Shown: positions 17,501 through 26,500, counted from the stretch's first letter. The stretch is 40,751 nucleotides of DNA from Candidatus Poribacteria bacterium (GCA_012270795.1 JAAXHO010000275.1:1-40751); one strand, 5' to 3'. The notes: generated by a model from the letters alone, not told the origin. Numbers and translations are program-made.

Positions 17501-20500
17501 ATTGCCTGTACCTATTTCCCCATTTACAACCCAATCCTGTATCTGTAGCAATTCCTCCTTGAAAGTTATTACTAAATTCATCTGCTGCAACTTAATCTGT
17601 TCTGCTAAATGGCTTACTTGGATGGGATGATTTTCAATTGAATGTGTGTTTAGTGTTAATATAGGTTCTGAAACGCTGCCAGTCATATTCAGTAAGACTT
17701 CAATGTATCCTTCAATTATCGGTGTAGCTTCTTGTGATTGGTGATTCGTTAACTCAGCAGGGATAAGGTTTTTTAGTATATCTGAATACTTTGCTAAATC
17801 AAGTTTGTCCCCTTTGATTTTAATGTTAAGATTTGATTCGTTGAAATTATTATGATTTACAGATATATTCCCACCGATTTCCAATGGATTGTCTAATACC
17901 CACGCAGTGAAAGGTTTGATGTGTATGGCGTTGTTTTGATATGTTATTTCGCTGCTGATACTACTTACTTTGAGGTCTCCAATATTGGTCAGAATATTTA
18001 AGATTGGCAATTGCCAATTTAGATTTAATGTTGGAGTGCTTATATTACCTGTTAATTGCAGATCGTAGTTTGCCTTGCCAGTAACAGGGATTTTGAATGC
18101 TTCTCCTATTGCATCAAACGCAAAATCACCGTTGGATTTTGCGTTGAAGTTGATAACTTCACTTTTTGTATCAAAGGTGCCCGCGAGAACTACAAACGGA
18201 GACTCTTCTCCTTGCAAATTGAGTGAACACTCTGATACTGTCAAGATATCATTTTCTAACCTTATCTGAATGGGGGTTGAATTTGTAATAGGAAGTGAAT
18301 TGTACTCAAGTTGGGTTTGACTGATCTTAATATCTACGGCATAAGGGTGAATACGTTTATTTGACGGTTCTTCTGGTTGAGGAGCAGTTAAGTCCGATAG
18401 CGTCCCCTTTATAGCAACAACACTGTCTGCTGTTCCTGATACCTCCTCAAGTCTTTGATTCAATATCTGAAGAATCGGTGAAACATCTATTTCATCAGAC
18501 TGCAAATTGAACTGGTATCGCATCTCTTCAGTCGTATCTATTCTTCCTTCTATATCTGTTGTTCCATTAAATGCTTTGCCAATAAATTGGAAGTAGTCGG
18601 GTTCACTAGTTATCTTGCTCTGTTCTACAAGAGTTCCCTCAAGAACAGCCTCTCCGAGTATGACGTTTTCATAGATTATATCAGAAAAGTTAAGGTTTAC
18701 TTTAAACACAAAATCTTCCTGCTTTTTTTGTTGTGAACTAATGCTGATATTCATCTTACTGTCAAGTGGAAAGTCAGTAATACCCATTGCCATAGCCAGT
18801 TTTGCTAATTGGACCGGTTTGACATCCTTATTCCTGATATTAAGCTCAAACTCACCCTCACTTGTTACATGAGTATTCAGATAGACTTGTTGACCATTTG
18901 TGGTTATCTCAAAATTAGGAATTGTTACAGAATAGTCATCAATTTCCAGTGGTAGTGTGACAGGATCTATCTGAATTCCCCAAGCTTTTCCACCATCTAC
19001 AGTAAAATTTCCTTTTCCATCAAGATTATCAATTAGGTTGCCATATAGTTTTAGTTCTCCTCTCATAACACCTTCAATGGGATGGGGTTGTGTGAATAAC
19101 AGTCTGTTATAGTTTTCATCTAAGATAAGTGGATTCGCGACAATATTTATTTTGGTTGGAAGTTTTTCCTCCAATTTAATTTCACCATCAATGACGATAT
19201 TTGTAACACCCATTTGACCTTCATTTGTTAGGTGTGCGTTTTCAAAATACACTGTCTTGTCAACATATCGTATATTTCCTATCAATCTTCCAATGGGTAT
19301 TGGTTCCCCTTCAACATGACTGTAATATGCGTTAGGTATTTCAGCATATCCCGTTGCAGTTCCATCTATATTGACTTGTGCTTCTATCTTACCTATACCT
19401 GAAAAAGGAACAGAGTTTGCGATTTTGAACAATTTGCCAAAGTCAACATTCTCAAGTTTCACATTGAAGTTGTCAACAGTCCCGCTTATGTCGACGGTAG
19501 TATTATCTATGGTGCCAACAACACTAACGGTTGAAGTATTGGCATCTTCATAGTTAATATTACAGTCAAAAGATGAGTCTTTTAAAGGAATAGTTTTTTC
19601 TTGGACAAGTAGACTTGTATCAGACATTTGCAGATTGCTATTGAACTGAAACAGGTTTGTTGTATCACCCGTAAATGATGCCGTTGCGTTAATTGTTCCA
19701 GACTGTATTTGTGGAGTAACTATATTCAATTGAGGAAACCAAGACAGGAGAGAAGGTAGTTCAAAATCTGAAATTTCACAATTGCCTTCATAGGTTATAG
19801 GTTGTTTGACATAATGTTGTATTCGGTCGATGAGAGAGCCTTGAGCTTTTTCATCAAATGAAAGTATACCTTTTCCAGTGAAAGTTCCCCCCGCAAGTTC
19901 AGCACTGATATTGGGGATAGTTATTTGGGGTACTTCTGCTAAGACTATTTCTGAGTCAATATTCAGCTTTGCTATGTTCAACTGCCCAGATATTGTTTCT
20001 GAGGGACCATCACTAACAGCAGATAACTGATTGACAGATAGTGCTTCAGACGTTACTGTGAATTTTCCATTTAATTGTGAATTGGTTTCAAATAGAGACA
20101 ATTTTGCATTGCATAAACCTGTGAGTTGTAAATTATTTCCAAGCAGTTTTTGCACATCTGCTAAGTCAAACGTTGATTCAATAATAGTATTCCAACTTCC
20201 CTGTTCCAAATTACTATTGAGTTCCTGTATGTCTATAAGTGAGTTGCCAATTTGTATCTTGAGTGATTCCGATAGCTCAGCTCTTGCGGTAGATATAGCA
20301 AACTTCATATCCTTAATCTGTTCAATCGGCAGTTCAATTCCATTTACGATGAGATTACCTTTACCAACAGAAAAATTACCGGTATGATTCCATTCATCTA
20401 ACTGTCCCTCTATGTTAACTTCTATGTTTGGAAGACTAAGTTCTGATTTCTGTTGTCTATCTGTAAAGTGGACGACTCCACCATTAATTTTTACATTGGA

Positions 20501-20941
20501 AATTGCGAATGCAAAGGAACTTTGAGAATTACTATCTTCTTTATTTAGAACTTTGGTAAAGTTAATCTCTCCATCTTTATTGCGTATGATGTTTACTTTT
20601 GGAGAGGTGACTTGTAATTCTGTTACAAGCAATTTTCGTCTTAGTAATCCCAAAAAATTATACTTGAATACTACCTTCTCTGAGGAGAAAACAGATGATT
20701 TTTCTATATTTTTTTCTTTTAGAGAAAGATTATTCATTACAACACCAGTTAGGATATTACCTTTTAATTCATCAAGTGAAACTTCAAAATCCTGAGTGAA
20801 TTGTTCCTGGATTGCAGAAATCAATTTATCTTTGATATAGTTTTCTAAGAAATAGTCTGAGCTTACAAAAAGAAATCCGCCCATGCCACAAATAAGAATT
20901 AGCAAAGGAAGAATAATCATTATTTTTTTTCGTCGAGTCAT
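14582..20941 (-). CDS. tamB: Giant TamB/AsmA-like inner-membrane-anchored translocation protein
   Basis: A 2119-residue protein with an N-terminal transmembrane anchor (KIMIILPLLILICGMGGFLF) followed by an AsmA-like region and a very long run of repeating beta-strands. This is the taco-shaped periplasmic bridge known for TamB and AsmA-like proteins. The C-terminal part (about the last 270 residues, including TDADVLALLLPGNNLSLSLG and FGRRFPIRLERD) matches the TamB/DUF490 domain that contacts the Omp85 partner. E. coli TamB has about 1259 residues, so this is unusually long; the frame is intact over 6.3 kb. Its ATG lies 4 bases after the tlyA stop and its own stop is 2 bases before the Omp85 start. 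Likely roles are outer-membrane protein insertion or lipid transport. Confidence 0.9.
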   Translation of the reverse strand: MTRRKKIMIILPLLILICGMGGFLFVSSDYFLENYIKDKLISAIQEQFTQDFEVSLDELKGNILTGVVMNNLSLKEKNIEKSSVFSSEKVVFKYNFLGLLRRKLLVTELQVTSPKVNIIRNKDGEINFTKVLNKEDSNSQSSFAFAISNVKINGGVVHFTDRQQKSELSLPNIEVNIEGQLDEWNHTGNFSVGKGNLIVNGIELPIEQIKDMKFAISTARAELSESLKIQIGNSLIDIQELNSNLEQGSWNTIIESTFDLADVQKLLGNNLQLTGLCNAKLSLFETNSQLNGKFTVTSEALSVNQLSAVSDGPSETISGQLNIAKLNIDSEIVLAEVPQITIPNISAELAGGTFTGKGILSFDEKAQGSLIDRIQHYVKQPITYEGNCEISDFELPSLLSWFPQLNIVTPQIQSGTINATASFTGDTTNLFQFNSNLQMSDTSLLVQEKTIPLKDSSFDCNINYEDANTSTVSVVGTIDNTTVDISGTVDNFNVKLENVDFGKLFKIANSVPFSGIGKIEAQVNIDGTATGYAEIPNAYYSHVEGEPIPIGRLIGNIRYVDKTVYFENAHLTNEGQMGVTNIVIDGEIKLEEKLPTKINIVANPLILDENYNRLLFTQPHPIEGVMRGELKLYGNLIDNLDGKGNFTVDGGKAWGIQIDPVTLPLEIDDYSVTIPNFEITTNGQQVYLNTHVTSEGEFELNIRNKDVKPVQLAKLAMAMGITDFPLDSKMNISISSQQKKQEDFVFKVNLNFSDIIYENVILGEAVLEGTLVEQSKITSEPDYFQFIGKAFNGTTDIEGRIDTTEEMRYQFNLQSDEIDVSPILQILNQRLEEVSGTADSVVAIKGTLSDLTAPQPEEPSNKRIHPYAVDIKISQTQLEYNSLPITNSTPIQIRLENDILTVSECSLNLQGEESPFVVLAGTFDTKSEVINFNAKSNGDFAFDAIGEAFKIPVTGKANYDLQLTGNISTPTLNLNWQLPILNILTNIGDLKVSSISSEITYQNNAIHIKPFTAWVLDNPLEIGGNISVNHNNFNESNLNIKIKGDKLDLAKYSDILKNLIPAELTNHQSQEATPIIEGYIEVLLNMTGSVSEPILTLNTHSIENHPIQVSHLAEQIKLQQMNLVITFKEELLQIQDWVVNGEIGTGNIKIKGDMNFSTQSNDIIDFDIGASFEKLEIGEFVAFYNQQPPLVQGAVSGSATLSGTGFNPNQIKATANINEINLQVYNYQINNRTQSVFSLDNSKLNSYMPLNISSPTLATNVDIRLDQTLTNPKIVLLWNGTINPPLQKDNDSPLHWQGNVEYINKQFVVGIELSNNKDKLKLTGLIPYDITQTNTDLMTRFTPSPINIQLLGNELPIAYFPGLDRVFSEVDGVTDINLQLKGTMPKLYLEGNISIEAPKLLFHQYQHPLKNVQIQLNAQENAIEVTKLQWDIEDGTVMLDPQQKQSKLKLKGLTPQSIEIFDLTLRKYPLSSTLRNALPNDIINNVSGSVTATLKKLSIPLQSFFNNGETNPIPKIRQVITFDRLTQNAEAELTIEDIQVGFFTLDTNFLFQNQDMIPISLTEGSFQIKALKLINTNQESVDSIQKPLIFTCFARWNMHGTIAANLSLDNFNLSTLDPMLPPDFREAYRKFGDLSTSIDITGTYEKPKVTINIVGNELGINEASIDEFSVQLLYDFDGLKWHISGNKPIMRIGRNQLSCSGQIPFLLSFTEFQAIPIDAEMAVTLDLQLNDLSILQQIDPLFQSVNGNGIINATLLGTPDTPRLSGTGTLDDVAIRIVDSPIAFEDTNIQFSFTQSNINLTTMEGQLNDGNFSTSGVVNLDWFKINDINLETELNNCTFTQPNLYQININSDSLKLHGNVDNLILEGSLNIKSGYYQQDWDWEDVLNAFSAGTVSEVDLLSYATILRGLDLNIGIDIPNNFRLLSSTAGSTEIEIACNGQITGPIQEPLFTGTVSLLGGKIALLTTTFEIVENSTIRNNSTTVFNPELQIFLEIPNPIPGVLLSDGSTADLKVTASITGILENGDIDNAKLSLQAEPINSSTTEVFTDADVLALLLPGNNLSLSLGGFTVTITKGLNNDERHIFAEYPFILFGRRFPIRLERDVNGEYGVDVQLLDIRF

Positions 20942-20945
20942 CGTA

Positions 20946-21773
20946 TCAATTCCAATTTTGAAGGTTATCTCTGTAAAATGTAAGATGCGCGGTTTTTACA
21001 ACATCACTGACAAAGTTCGTGATGTCTGCATTCATATTTTGAATAGAAGTGGATTTATTTAGCCAGAGTAGATATTCTATATTGACAATATCGCTGTGAA
21101 TAGGTGAAAATGTCAGTCCCTTTGTTTTTATGGATAAGCTCCTGTGTGCAAAGTTAATTAGATTGATGAGTGTGGATATATGAACATCAGGGTCATCAAC
21201 GATTCCACCTTTTTTTACATGGACACGTCCTGCTTCAAATTGAGGTTTGACGAGAGCAATAATGTCAGTTATGCCTAACTTTTCAACAACGACTGGTAGA
21301 ACTTTTTGCAAGGAGATGAATGAGACATCAATCACTGCTATGTCAATTGTATTTGGAAAATGGCGTTGGTCAATATGACGGATGTTTGTTCTTTCAAGTA
21401 CTTTAACACGCGGATTTTTTCTGAGTTTCCAAGCCAACTGTCCATATCCTACATCCACTGCGTAGACGCATTCAGCATCATGTTGAAGCAAACAGTCTGT
21501 AAATCCCCCTGTTGATGCCCCGATGTCAATTGCAACTTTGTCTTTTACAGGTACATTAAATTCGTCAAGTGCTTTTTCAAGTTTCAATCCACCACGACTA
21601 ACATATTTCGGGGGTTGTTTCAGCTCTATTTCAGAATCAGGATCTATACGTTGCCCTGGCTTGAGTTTGGAATTATTGTTTACTCTCACTACCCCTGCCA
21701 TGATCAGACGTTTTGCTTGGTGTCGACTTTCGGCTAAACCTCGCTGCACAAGGACAATATCTAACCTTTCCAT
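20946..21773 (-). CDS. tlyA: TlyA-family rRNA 2'-O-methyltransferase
   Basis: A 275-residue protein of the TlyA (hemolysin A, YqxC) family, which methylates ribose on 16S/23S rRNA. An S4 RNA-binding domain covers about residues 1-60 (starts MERLDIVLVQRGLAESRHQA). The Rossmann methyltransferase domain has the SAM motif AIDIGASTGGFTDCLL near 80-95 and the likely catalytic K-D-K-E set in GGLKLEKAL, DVSFISL, ALVKPQFEAG and NIEYLLWL. Length is normal. It is the first gene of tlyA-tamB-Omp85. A repeat complex lies immediately upstream and its promoter-like end (21791-21819) faces this start. Confidence 0.95.
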   Translation of the reverse strand: MERLDIVLVQRGLAESRHQAKRLIMAGVVRVNNNSKLKPGQRIDPDSEIELKQPPKYVSRGGLKLEKALDEFNVPVKDKVAIDIGASTGGFTDCLLQHDAECVYAVDVGYGQLAWKLRKNPRVKVLERTNIRHIDQRHFPNTIDIAVIDVSFISLQKVLPVVVEKLGITDIIALVKPQFEAGRVHVKKGGIVDDPDVHISTLINLINFAHRSLSIKTKGLTFSPIHSDIVNIEYLLWLNKSTSIQNMNADITNFVSDVVKTAHLTFYRDNLQNWN

Positions 21774-21790
21774 CTTTTAATTGTTTTTTT

Positions 21791-21819
21791 GTTATACCGT
21801 TTCTAATTGATAATGTCTC
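21791..21819 (-). promoter_or_regulatory. Promoter-like end of repeat R2, facing tlyA
   Basis: GAGACA (21814-21819) and TATAAC (21791-21796) on the minus strand are 17 bases apart, with a predicted transcript start about 10 bases before tlyA. It is homologous to the repeat ends at 7269-7297 and 35044-35072. Confidence 0.45.
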
Positions 21820-22056
21820 ATTAACTGTAGAGATATGGTAGGGGCGACCTCCAAATCAAGAAAACAACGGTATGAATGCCTTATGGCATTCCCCGGGTCG
21901 CGACCAGAGGTCGCTCCTACCGAAGCGATCACACGGTCGCTCCTACCGAAGCGATCACACGGTCGCGACTAAGAAATCAACGGTATGAATGCCTTATGGC
22001 ATTCCCCGGGTCGCTCCTACAGAAGAGATGTATAATTATTTCAAAATTTACCATAG
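21791..22056. repeat. Repeat complex R2 between tlyA and dxs
   Basis: It holds the promoter-like end, a GGTAGGGGCGACC unit, two copies of the module AACGGTATGAATGCC with hairpins GAATGCCTTATGGCATTC at 21874-21891 and 21987-22004, the GGTCGCGACC palindrome, and a tandem pair of a 26-base unit (CCTACCGAAGCGATCACACG and following bases) around 21915-21966. It ends in a tail (GTATAATTATTTCAAAATTT) shared with the complexes near 25700 and 39490. No gene is present. Confidence 0.8.
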
Positions 22057-22126
22057 TAGTAACTTCTAAGCAAATTTGAGTCATAATTCTGCTAATACAA
22101 CGGCAATCAACATTGGAAGGTTGACA

Positions 22127-23986
22127 TTAAGCCCCTACTGCTAAGGCAATTCCTGCACGAATAATCGCTTGTGTATCATACCCGTATCGATCATATAATG
22201 TATTGACATCTCCGTGTTCAACAAATCTATCTGGTACACCGAGTGAATTGACTCGAACATCAGTAATGCCTTCAACGGCAAGTGCTTCAAGTATAGCACT
22301 ACCAAACCCTCCCATCAGTATACCGTCTTCAATGGTAATTACCTTACCAATCTCTTTTGCCATATCAATGATTAAGGTTGTGTCTAATGGTTTAACGAAA
22401 CGGGCATTTATGACGCATGTATTGATACCTGTTTCAGACAATGTTTCTGCTGCCTCAAGTGCGGGGTAGACTCTATTTCCAATTGCTATGATGAGTAAGT
22501 CTTCCCCTTCACGGCATATCTCTGCTTTACCAATATTAATAGGTTTAGGTTCTGCATCTAATTCAACACCTAACCCAGTCCCACGTGGGTAACGGACTGC
22601 GATAGGGCCCATTTCGTAGCTAAGTGCGGTTTTGAGCAAGTGCTGTAGTTCATTTTCATCTTTTGGTGCCATCACTACCATGTTAGGAATTGAACGAAGA
22701 TATGCGATATCAAAAACACCATGATGTGTAGGTCCATCAGCTCCTACAAGTCCAGCGCGGTCAAGGGCAAAAACTACAGGTAGATTTTGTATACAGACAT
22801 CGTGGAGCACTTGGTCATACCCGCGTTGTAAAAAGGTTGAGTATATGGCCACAACCGGTTTGAGGCCTTCCGTTGCAAGGCCTGCACTGAAAGTTACTGC
22901 ACACTGTTCTGCTAATCCAACATCAAAACATCGGTCTGGAAAGGTTTCTGCGAACTTATCTAAACCCGTTCCACCCGGCATAGCAGCGGTAACACCGATA
23001 ATTCGTGGGTTTCTCTTGGCTTCCTCAATCAAGGTGCGACTGAATACATCAGTGTACTTCGGTATTGCGGATGAGGGACGGAGGGATTTCCCTGTTTTCA
23101 GGTCAAATTGTCCACTCACACTGTAAAATCCGACTGGATCATCTTCAGCGGGGGTATATCCTAATCCTTTTTTCGTTACAACATGCACCAAAATTGGACC
23201 GTATAATTCGCGGATTCCCGTTAAAATTGGTACGAGTGATTCTAAGTCATTCCCATCAAGGGGCCCGAAGTAACGGAAACCGAATTCCTCAAATAGCGTG
23301 CCAGGTTTTAAGGATGCTTCTATTTTTTGTGCGAGTGCTTTAGCATCAGATGAAATGAATTCCATTAATTCCCCAGCACCGGATCGTAGCTTGTTGTACC
23401 CACGTGAACTAATCAATTTATGAAAATGTTTTGAGATTGCCCCGATTGTGGGCGATATTGACATCTGGTTATCATTGAGAATCACGAGCATGTCTTTTCT
23501 AAAATCACCTGCAGCGTTCAATGCTTCAAGTGCCATACCACCTGTCAATCCACCATCGCCAATAATCGCGATTACTTTGAAGTCATCGTTGTTAGCATCA
23601 CGTGCAGCGGCGATTCCTAATGCAGCCGAGATTGAAGTGCTGGAGTGGCCTGCTCCAAAAACATCATATTTACTTTCTTCTCGACTCAAAAAGCCGCTGA
23701 TTCCGTCAGTCTGCCGCAACGTATCGAATGTATCCAAGCGTCCAGTTAGAAGTTTATGGGGATATGCCTGATGACCAATATCCCAAATGACTTTATCGCG
23801 GGGTGTATCAAAAACTGTGTGTACTGCAATTGCCAGTTCTACTGTGCCGAAGTTCGGAGCAAAGTGTCCTGGATGTTTGGAAAGCACAGAGAGCATAAAT
23901 GCACGCATTTCCTCGGCAAGTGTTTCCAACTCACGAATACTCAGGTTTTTTAGGTCCGAGGGGTCATTTATTTTCTGTAGGACCAT
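22127..23986 (-). CDS. dxs: 1-deoxy-D-xylulose-5-phosphate synthase
   Basis: A 619-residue thiamine-diphosphate enzyme that condenses pyruvate with glyceraldehyde 3-phosphate in the first step of the MEP isoprenoid pathway. Visible family features are WDIGHQAYPHKLLTGR, the ThDP/Mg motif GDGGLTGGMALEALN ending in ILNDNQMSIS, the pyrimidine-domain glutamate in FDVGLAEQCAVTFSAG, and GPTHHGVFDIAYLR. Length is normal. I chose the ATG at 23986: it has a GGAG site upstream and begins one base after the xseB stop. A GTG at 24004 would overlap xseB. It is the last gene of xseA-xseB-dxs; ispA, often between them in other bacteria, is missing here. Confidence 0.97.
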   Translation of the reverse strand: MVLQKINDPSDLKNLSIRELETLAEEMRAFMLSVLSKHPGHFAPNFGTVELAIAVHTVFDTPRDKVIWDIGHQAYPHKLLTGRLDTFDTLRQTDGISGFLSREESKYDVFGAGHSSTSISAALGIAAARDANNDDFKVIAIIGDGGLTGGMALEALNAAGDFRKDMLVILNDNQMSISPTIGAISKHFHKLISSRGYNKLRSGAGELMEFISSDAKALAQKIEASLKPGTLFEEFGFRYFGPLDGNDLESLVPILTGIRELYGPILVHVVTKKGLGYTPAEDDPVGFYSVSGQFDLKTGKSLRPSSAIPKYTDVFSRTLIEEAKRNPRIIGVTAAMPGGTGLDKFAETFPDRCFDVGLAEQCAVTFSAGLATEGLKPVVAIYSTFLQRGYDQVLHDVCIQNLPVVFALDRAGLVGADGPTHHGVFDIAYLRSIPNMVVMAPKDENELQHLLKTALSYEMGPIAVRYPRGTGLGVELDAEPKPINIGKAEICREGEDLLIIAIGNRVYPALEAAETLSETGINTCVINARFVKPLDTTLIIDMAKEIGKVITIEDGILMGGFGSAILEALAVEGITDVRVNSLGVPDRFVEHGDVNTLYDRYGYDTQAIIRAGIALAVGA

Positions 23987-23987
23987 T

Positions 23988-24218
23988 CTATACTCCGTTT
24001 TCACTATCGTCTATAGATTCCCCGTTGATAGTTCTTTGCGCATCTTGCGAAACGTTCTGCACTCTTACTTCAGCTTTTTCCAGAAGTTCTCTACACTCGC
24101 GAACTAAACTGACACCTTCTTCAAAGAGTGTCAGAGACGCGTCCAATTCTAATGTATCAGGTGCTTCCAATTTCTCTACAATTTCTTTTATTCTTACAAG
24201 TTTTTCTTCAAAAGTCAA
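23988..24218 (-). CDS. xseB: Exodeoxyribonuclease VII small subunit
   Basis: A 76-residue helical protein typical of XseB (MTFEEKLVRIKEIVEKLEAP, then SLTLFEEGVSLVRECRELLE). It begins with TTG at 24218 behind an AAGGAG site 8 bases upstream. It forms the helical assembly part of exonuclease VII with XseA, encoded 18 bases upstream, and its stop is one base before dxs. Confidence 0.93.
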   Translation of the reverse strand: MTFEEKLVRIKEIVEKLEAPDTLELDASLTLFEEGVSLVRECRELLEKAEVRVQNVSQDAQRTINGESIDDSENGV

Positions 24219-24236
24219 ACTGTATCTCCTTACAAT

Positions 24237-25457
24237 TTACTCTAAAGTATCATTTACAGTACACACAAGACTACCTTGTGAGAGTTTTACATCAAGAATC
24301 TCATCCTTTTTGATTTGATTGCTTGAAGTAATTATTTCACCAGAAACTGTCCTGCAAATGCTGTAGCCACGTTTTAATGTCGCTAATGGACTGAGTCCAT
24401 TTAACTGGGCTGCTAAAGACTTCAATTGGTTGTTATCAACCTCTATTTTATCTATTATTGCTTTTTGATACGCTGCCTCTAGATCATCGATTGTTTGAGA
24501 TAATTGATTTATGCTATCCCTTCTTTTCGTAGGTGATAACCCATCTTGTAATGCATTAAGTTTTTCATGTGTATCTTGTAATTTCTGCAAAATTAGATGA
24601 TTGAGGCGTTCCTTTACTGCTTTTAGTTGGGGGATTAGTTCCTGCATATCAGGGACGACAAGCTCTACAGCAGCAGAGGGTGTAGGGGATCGCTGATCTG
24701 CAACCATGTCAGAAATAGTAAAATCAGTTTCATGACCCACAGCAGATACAATAGGAATGTTGGATTCAAATATTGCCCTTGCGACAATTTCTTCATTGAA
24801 AGCCCACAGGTCTTCCATTGATCCCCCTCCACGTCCGACTATTAGGACATCAATATCGGTTCTTGTGTTTAGTGCCTTTATTGCCTGAGCGATTTGTGCT
24901 GCGGCTAATTCACCTTGAACGAGTGTAGGATGAAGCAGGAGTTCAGCCAATGGGTATCGATTTCGGAGTTGTTTTTGTATATCTTGAATCGCTGCTCCTG
25001 TTTCAGACGTTATCACCCCGATTTTATTTGGATACCTGGGCAGAGGTTTCTTATGTTGCGAATCAAATAGACCTTCATCTGAAAGCCGCTTTTTTAAATC
25101 ATCAAAAGCACGTTGTAATGCCCCTATACCAAGCGGTTCTACATCATTAACAATTATCTGATACTGACTACTTGCACCATAGATATTGATTCGTCCCTGA
25201 ACCAGTACTTCATCACCGTTAGGCGGGATAAACTTCAGCCGTGATGCACTCCCCTTAAACAGAACGCATCTGATAGTATTTTTTTCATCTTTAAGAGTAA
25301 AATATATATGCCCCGATGTTGGTTTGCTAAGGTTTGAGACCTGTCCCTTAACCCAAACATTTTGAAGTTGGGGTTGCTGTTCAACTATTCTTGATAAGGT
25401 GCTTATTATTTGTGTTACACTAAAGATGGTGCGGGGTTTCGGTATGTCAAATAGCAT
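24237..25457 (-). CDS. xseA: Exodeoxyribonuclease VII large subunit
   Basis: A 406-residue catalytic subunit of exonuclease VII, which degrades single-stranded DNA. The N-terminal OB-fold (about residues 10-105, with VWVKGQVSNLSKPTSGHIYF) is followed by the catalytic domain with GVITSETGAAIQDI, GRGGGSMEDLWAFNEE and SAVGHETDFTISDMVADQRS, then coiled-coil helices. I start at the ATG at 25457 because the family usually begins just before the FSVTQ segment; an upstream frame to 25541 has no matching sequence and abuts repeat R3. Confidence 0.95.
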   Translation of the reverse strand: MLFDIPKPRTIFSVTQIISTLSRIVEQQPQLQNVWVKGQVSNLSKPTSGHIYFTLKDEKNTIRCVLFKGSASRLKFIPPNGDEVLVQGRINIYGASSQYQIIVNDVEPLGIGALQRAFDDLKKRLSDEGLFDSQHKKPLPRYPNKIGVITSETGAAIQDIQKQLRNRYPLAELLLHPTLVQGELAAAQIAQAIKALNTRTDIDVLIVGRGGGSMEDLWAFNEEIVARAIFESNIPIVSAVGHETDFTISDMVADQRSPTPSAAVELVVPDMQELIPQLKAVKERLNHLILQKLQDTHEKLNALQDGLSPTKRRDSINQLSQTIDDLEAAYQKAIIDKIEVDNNQLKSLAAQLNGLSPLATLKRGYSICRTVSGEIITSSNQIKKDEILDVKLSQGSLVCTVNDTLE

Positions 25458-25556
25458 TCTGTTAAACCGGTATATATGACTATTTAGTGAGTGCAAATCA
25501 TGATTATGGTAATTTATAGATTTTATTACACATTCAATCATTGGTTAGGAAACCGC

Positions 25557-25707
25557 AAATCAAGAAATCAACGGTATGAATGCCTTATGGCATTCCCCCA
25601 AATCAACGCTACAAATGCCATAAGGCATTTGGCGGGTATGAATGCCTTATGGCATTCCCCGTCTACGTGTTGCGAAATTGTGTATTTATTTTTAAATTTT
25701 ACCATAG
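25557..25707. repeat. Repeat complex R3 between xseA and ymdB
   Basis: Three hairpin modules occur in a row: GAATGCCTTATGGCATTC at 25578-25595, AAATGCCATAAGGCATTT at 25613-25630 and GAATGCCTTATGGCATTC at 25640-25657. They are linked by AATCAACG-type sequence and followed by a tail near 25680-25706 shared with R2 and R6. The GGTAGGAGCGACC unit is absent in this copy. Confidence 0.75.
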
Positions 25708-25711
25708 TTAT

Positions 25712-26500
25712 TCAAATTTGAACTTGAATTCGCTCAATACTTTCTGCTAAACCAGTATCATCATTCAGTAGGATTTTAACAGCATTTAACTTGATATTGT
25801 CTTTAGCAACACCAAATCTTGCGGGCATCATTGTTAAGAAACTATCAATTACTTGATCTATGCGACTTCCGATCACCGAATCGTGTGGTCCAGTCATACC
25901 TACATCGGTGATATATGCTGTGCCTTTGGGTAGTACACGTTCATCTGCTGTTTGAACATGTGTATGAGTGCCGATGACTGCCCCGACTTTCCCATCCGCA
26001 TACCATCCCATTGCATTTTTCTCTGATGTCGCTTCAGCATGAAAATCCAATATAACATGAGGTGTTTCAGTCTTTATCACAGGTATAATAGAATCCAGTG
26101 TATGAAATGGATTAGAATATCTGTTCATGAATATCTGGCCGGCAAGGTTGATTACCCCCAATTTTGAGTGTCCATCAGTTGAGGAAACAACGGTATAACC
26201 TCTTCCTGGAACATCAGTTGGATAATTTGCCGGACGTATTAACTGCGGGGTTGTATCCACGAAGTCAAAGATTTCTTTCTGTGCCCAAACATGGTTCCCT
26301 GTTGTTATTACAGATACTCCTGAAGCTAACAACTGATCGACTATTTCAAATGTAAGTCCTTTGCCTCCAGCCGCATTTTCACCATTTGCTACGATGAAAT
26401 CATACGAATTTTCGGATGTTTTTTGAAGTTGTTTAAAAAACTCGGTAACTGCCTTCCTTCCTGGATTACCAACAATATCTCCAATAAACAGTATTTTCAT
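25712..26500 (-). CDS. ymdB: YmdB-family metallophosphoesterase
   Basis: A 262-residue protein of the YmdB family (dimetal phosphodiesterases; the Bacillus enzyme hydrolyses 2',3'- or 3',5'-cyclic nucleotides). The metal-binding blocks are GDIVGNPGR at the N-terminus, NGENAAGGKG, TGNHVW, DFHAEATSEK and GTHTHVQTADE. Length is normal. There is no obvious ribosome site before the ATG. It follows pyrE after 165 bases with no visible feature and ends just before repeat R3. Confidence 0.95.
   Translation of the reverse strand: MKILFIGDIVGNPGRKAVTEFFKQLQKTSENSYDFIVANGENAAGGKGLTFEIVDQLLASGVSVITTGNHVWAQKEIFDFVDTTPQLIRPANYPTDVPGRGYTVVSSTDGHSKLGVINLAGQIFMNRYSNPFHTLDSIIPVIKTETPHVILDFHAEATSEKNAMGWYADGKVGAVIGTHTHVQTADERVLPKGTAYITDVGMTGPHDSVIGSRIDQVIDSFLTMMPARFGVAKDNIKLNAVKILLNDDTGLAESIERIQVQI

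Noticed and set aside
21841-22020. CRISPR array
   Set aside because: The repeats are palindromic modules of mixed order with no constant spacer length, few units per site and no cas genes.
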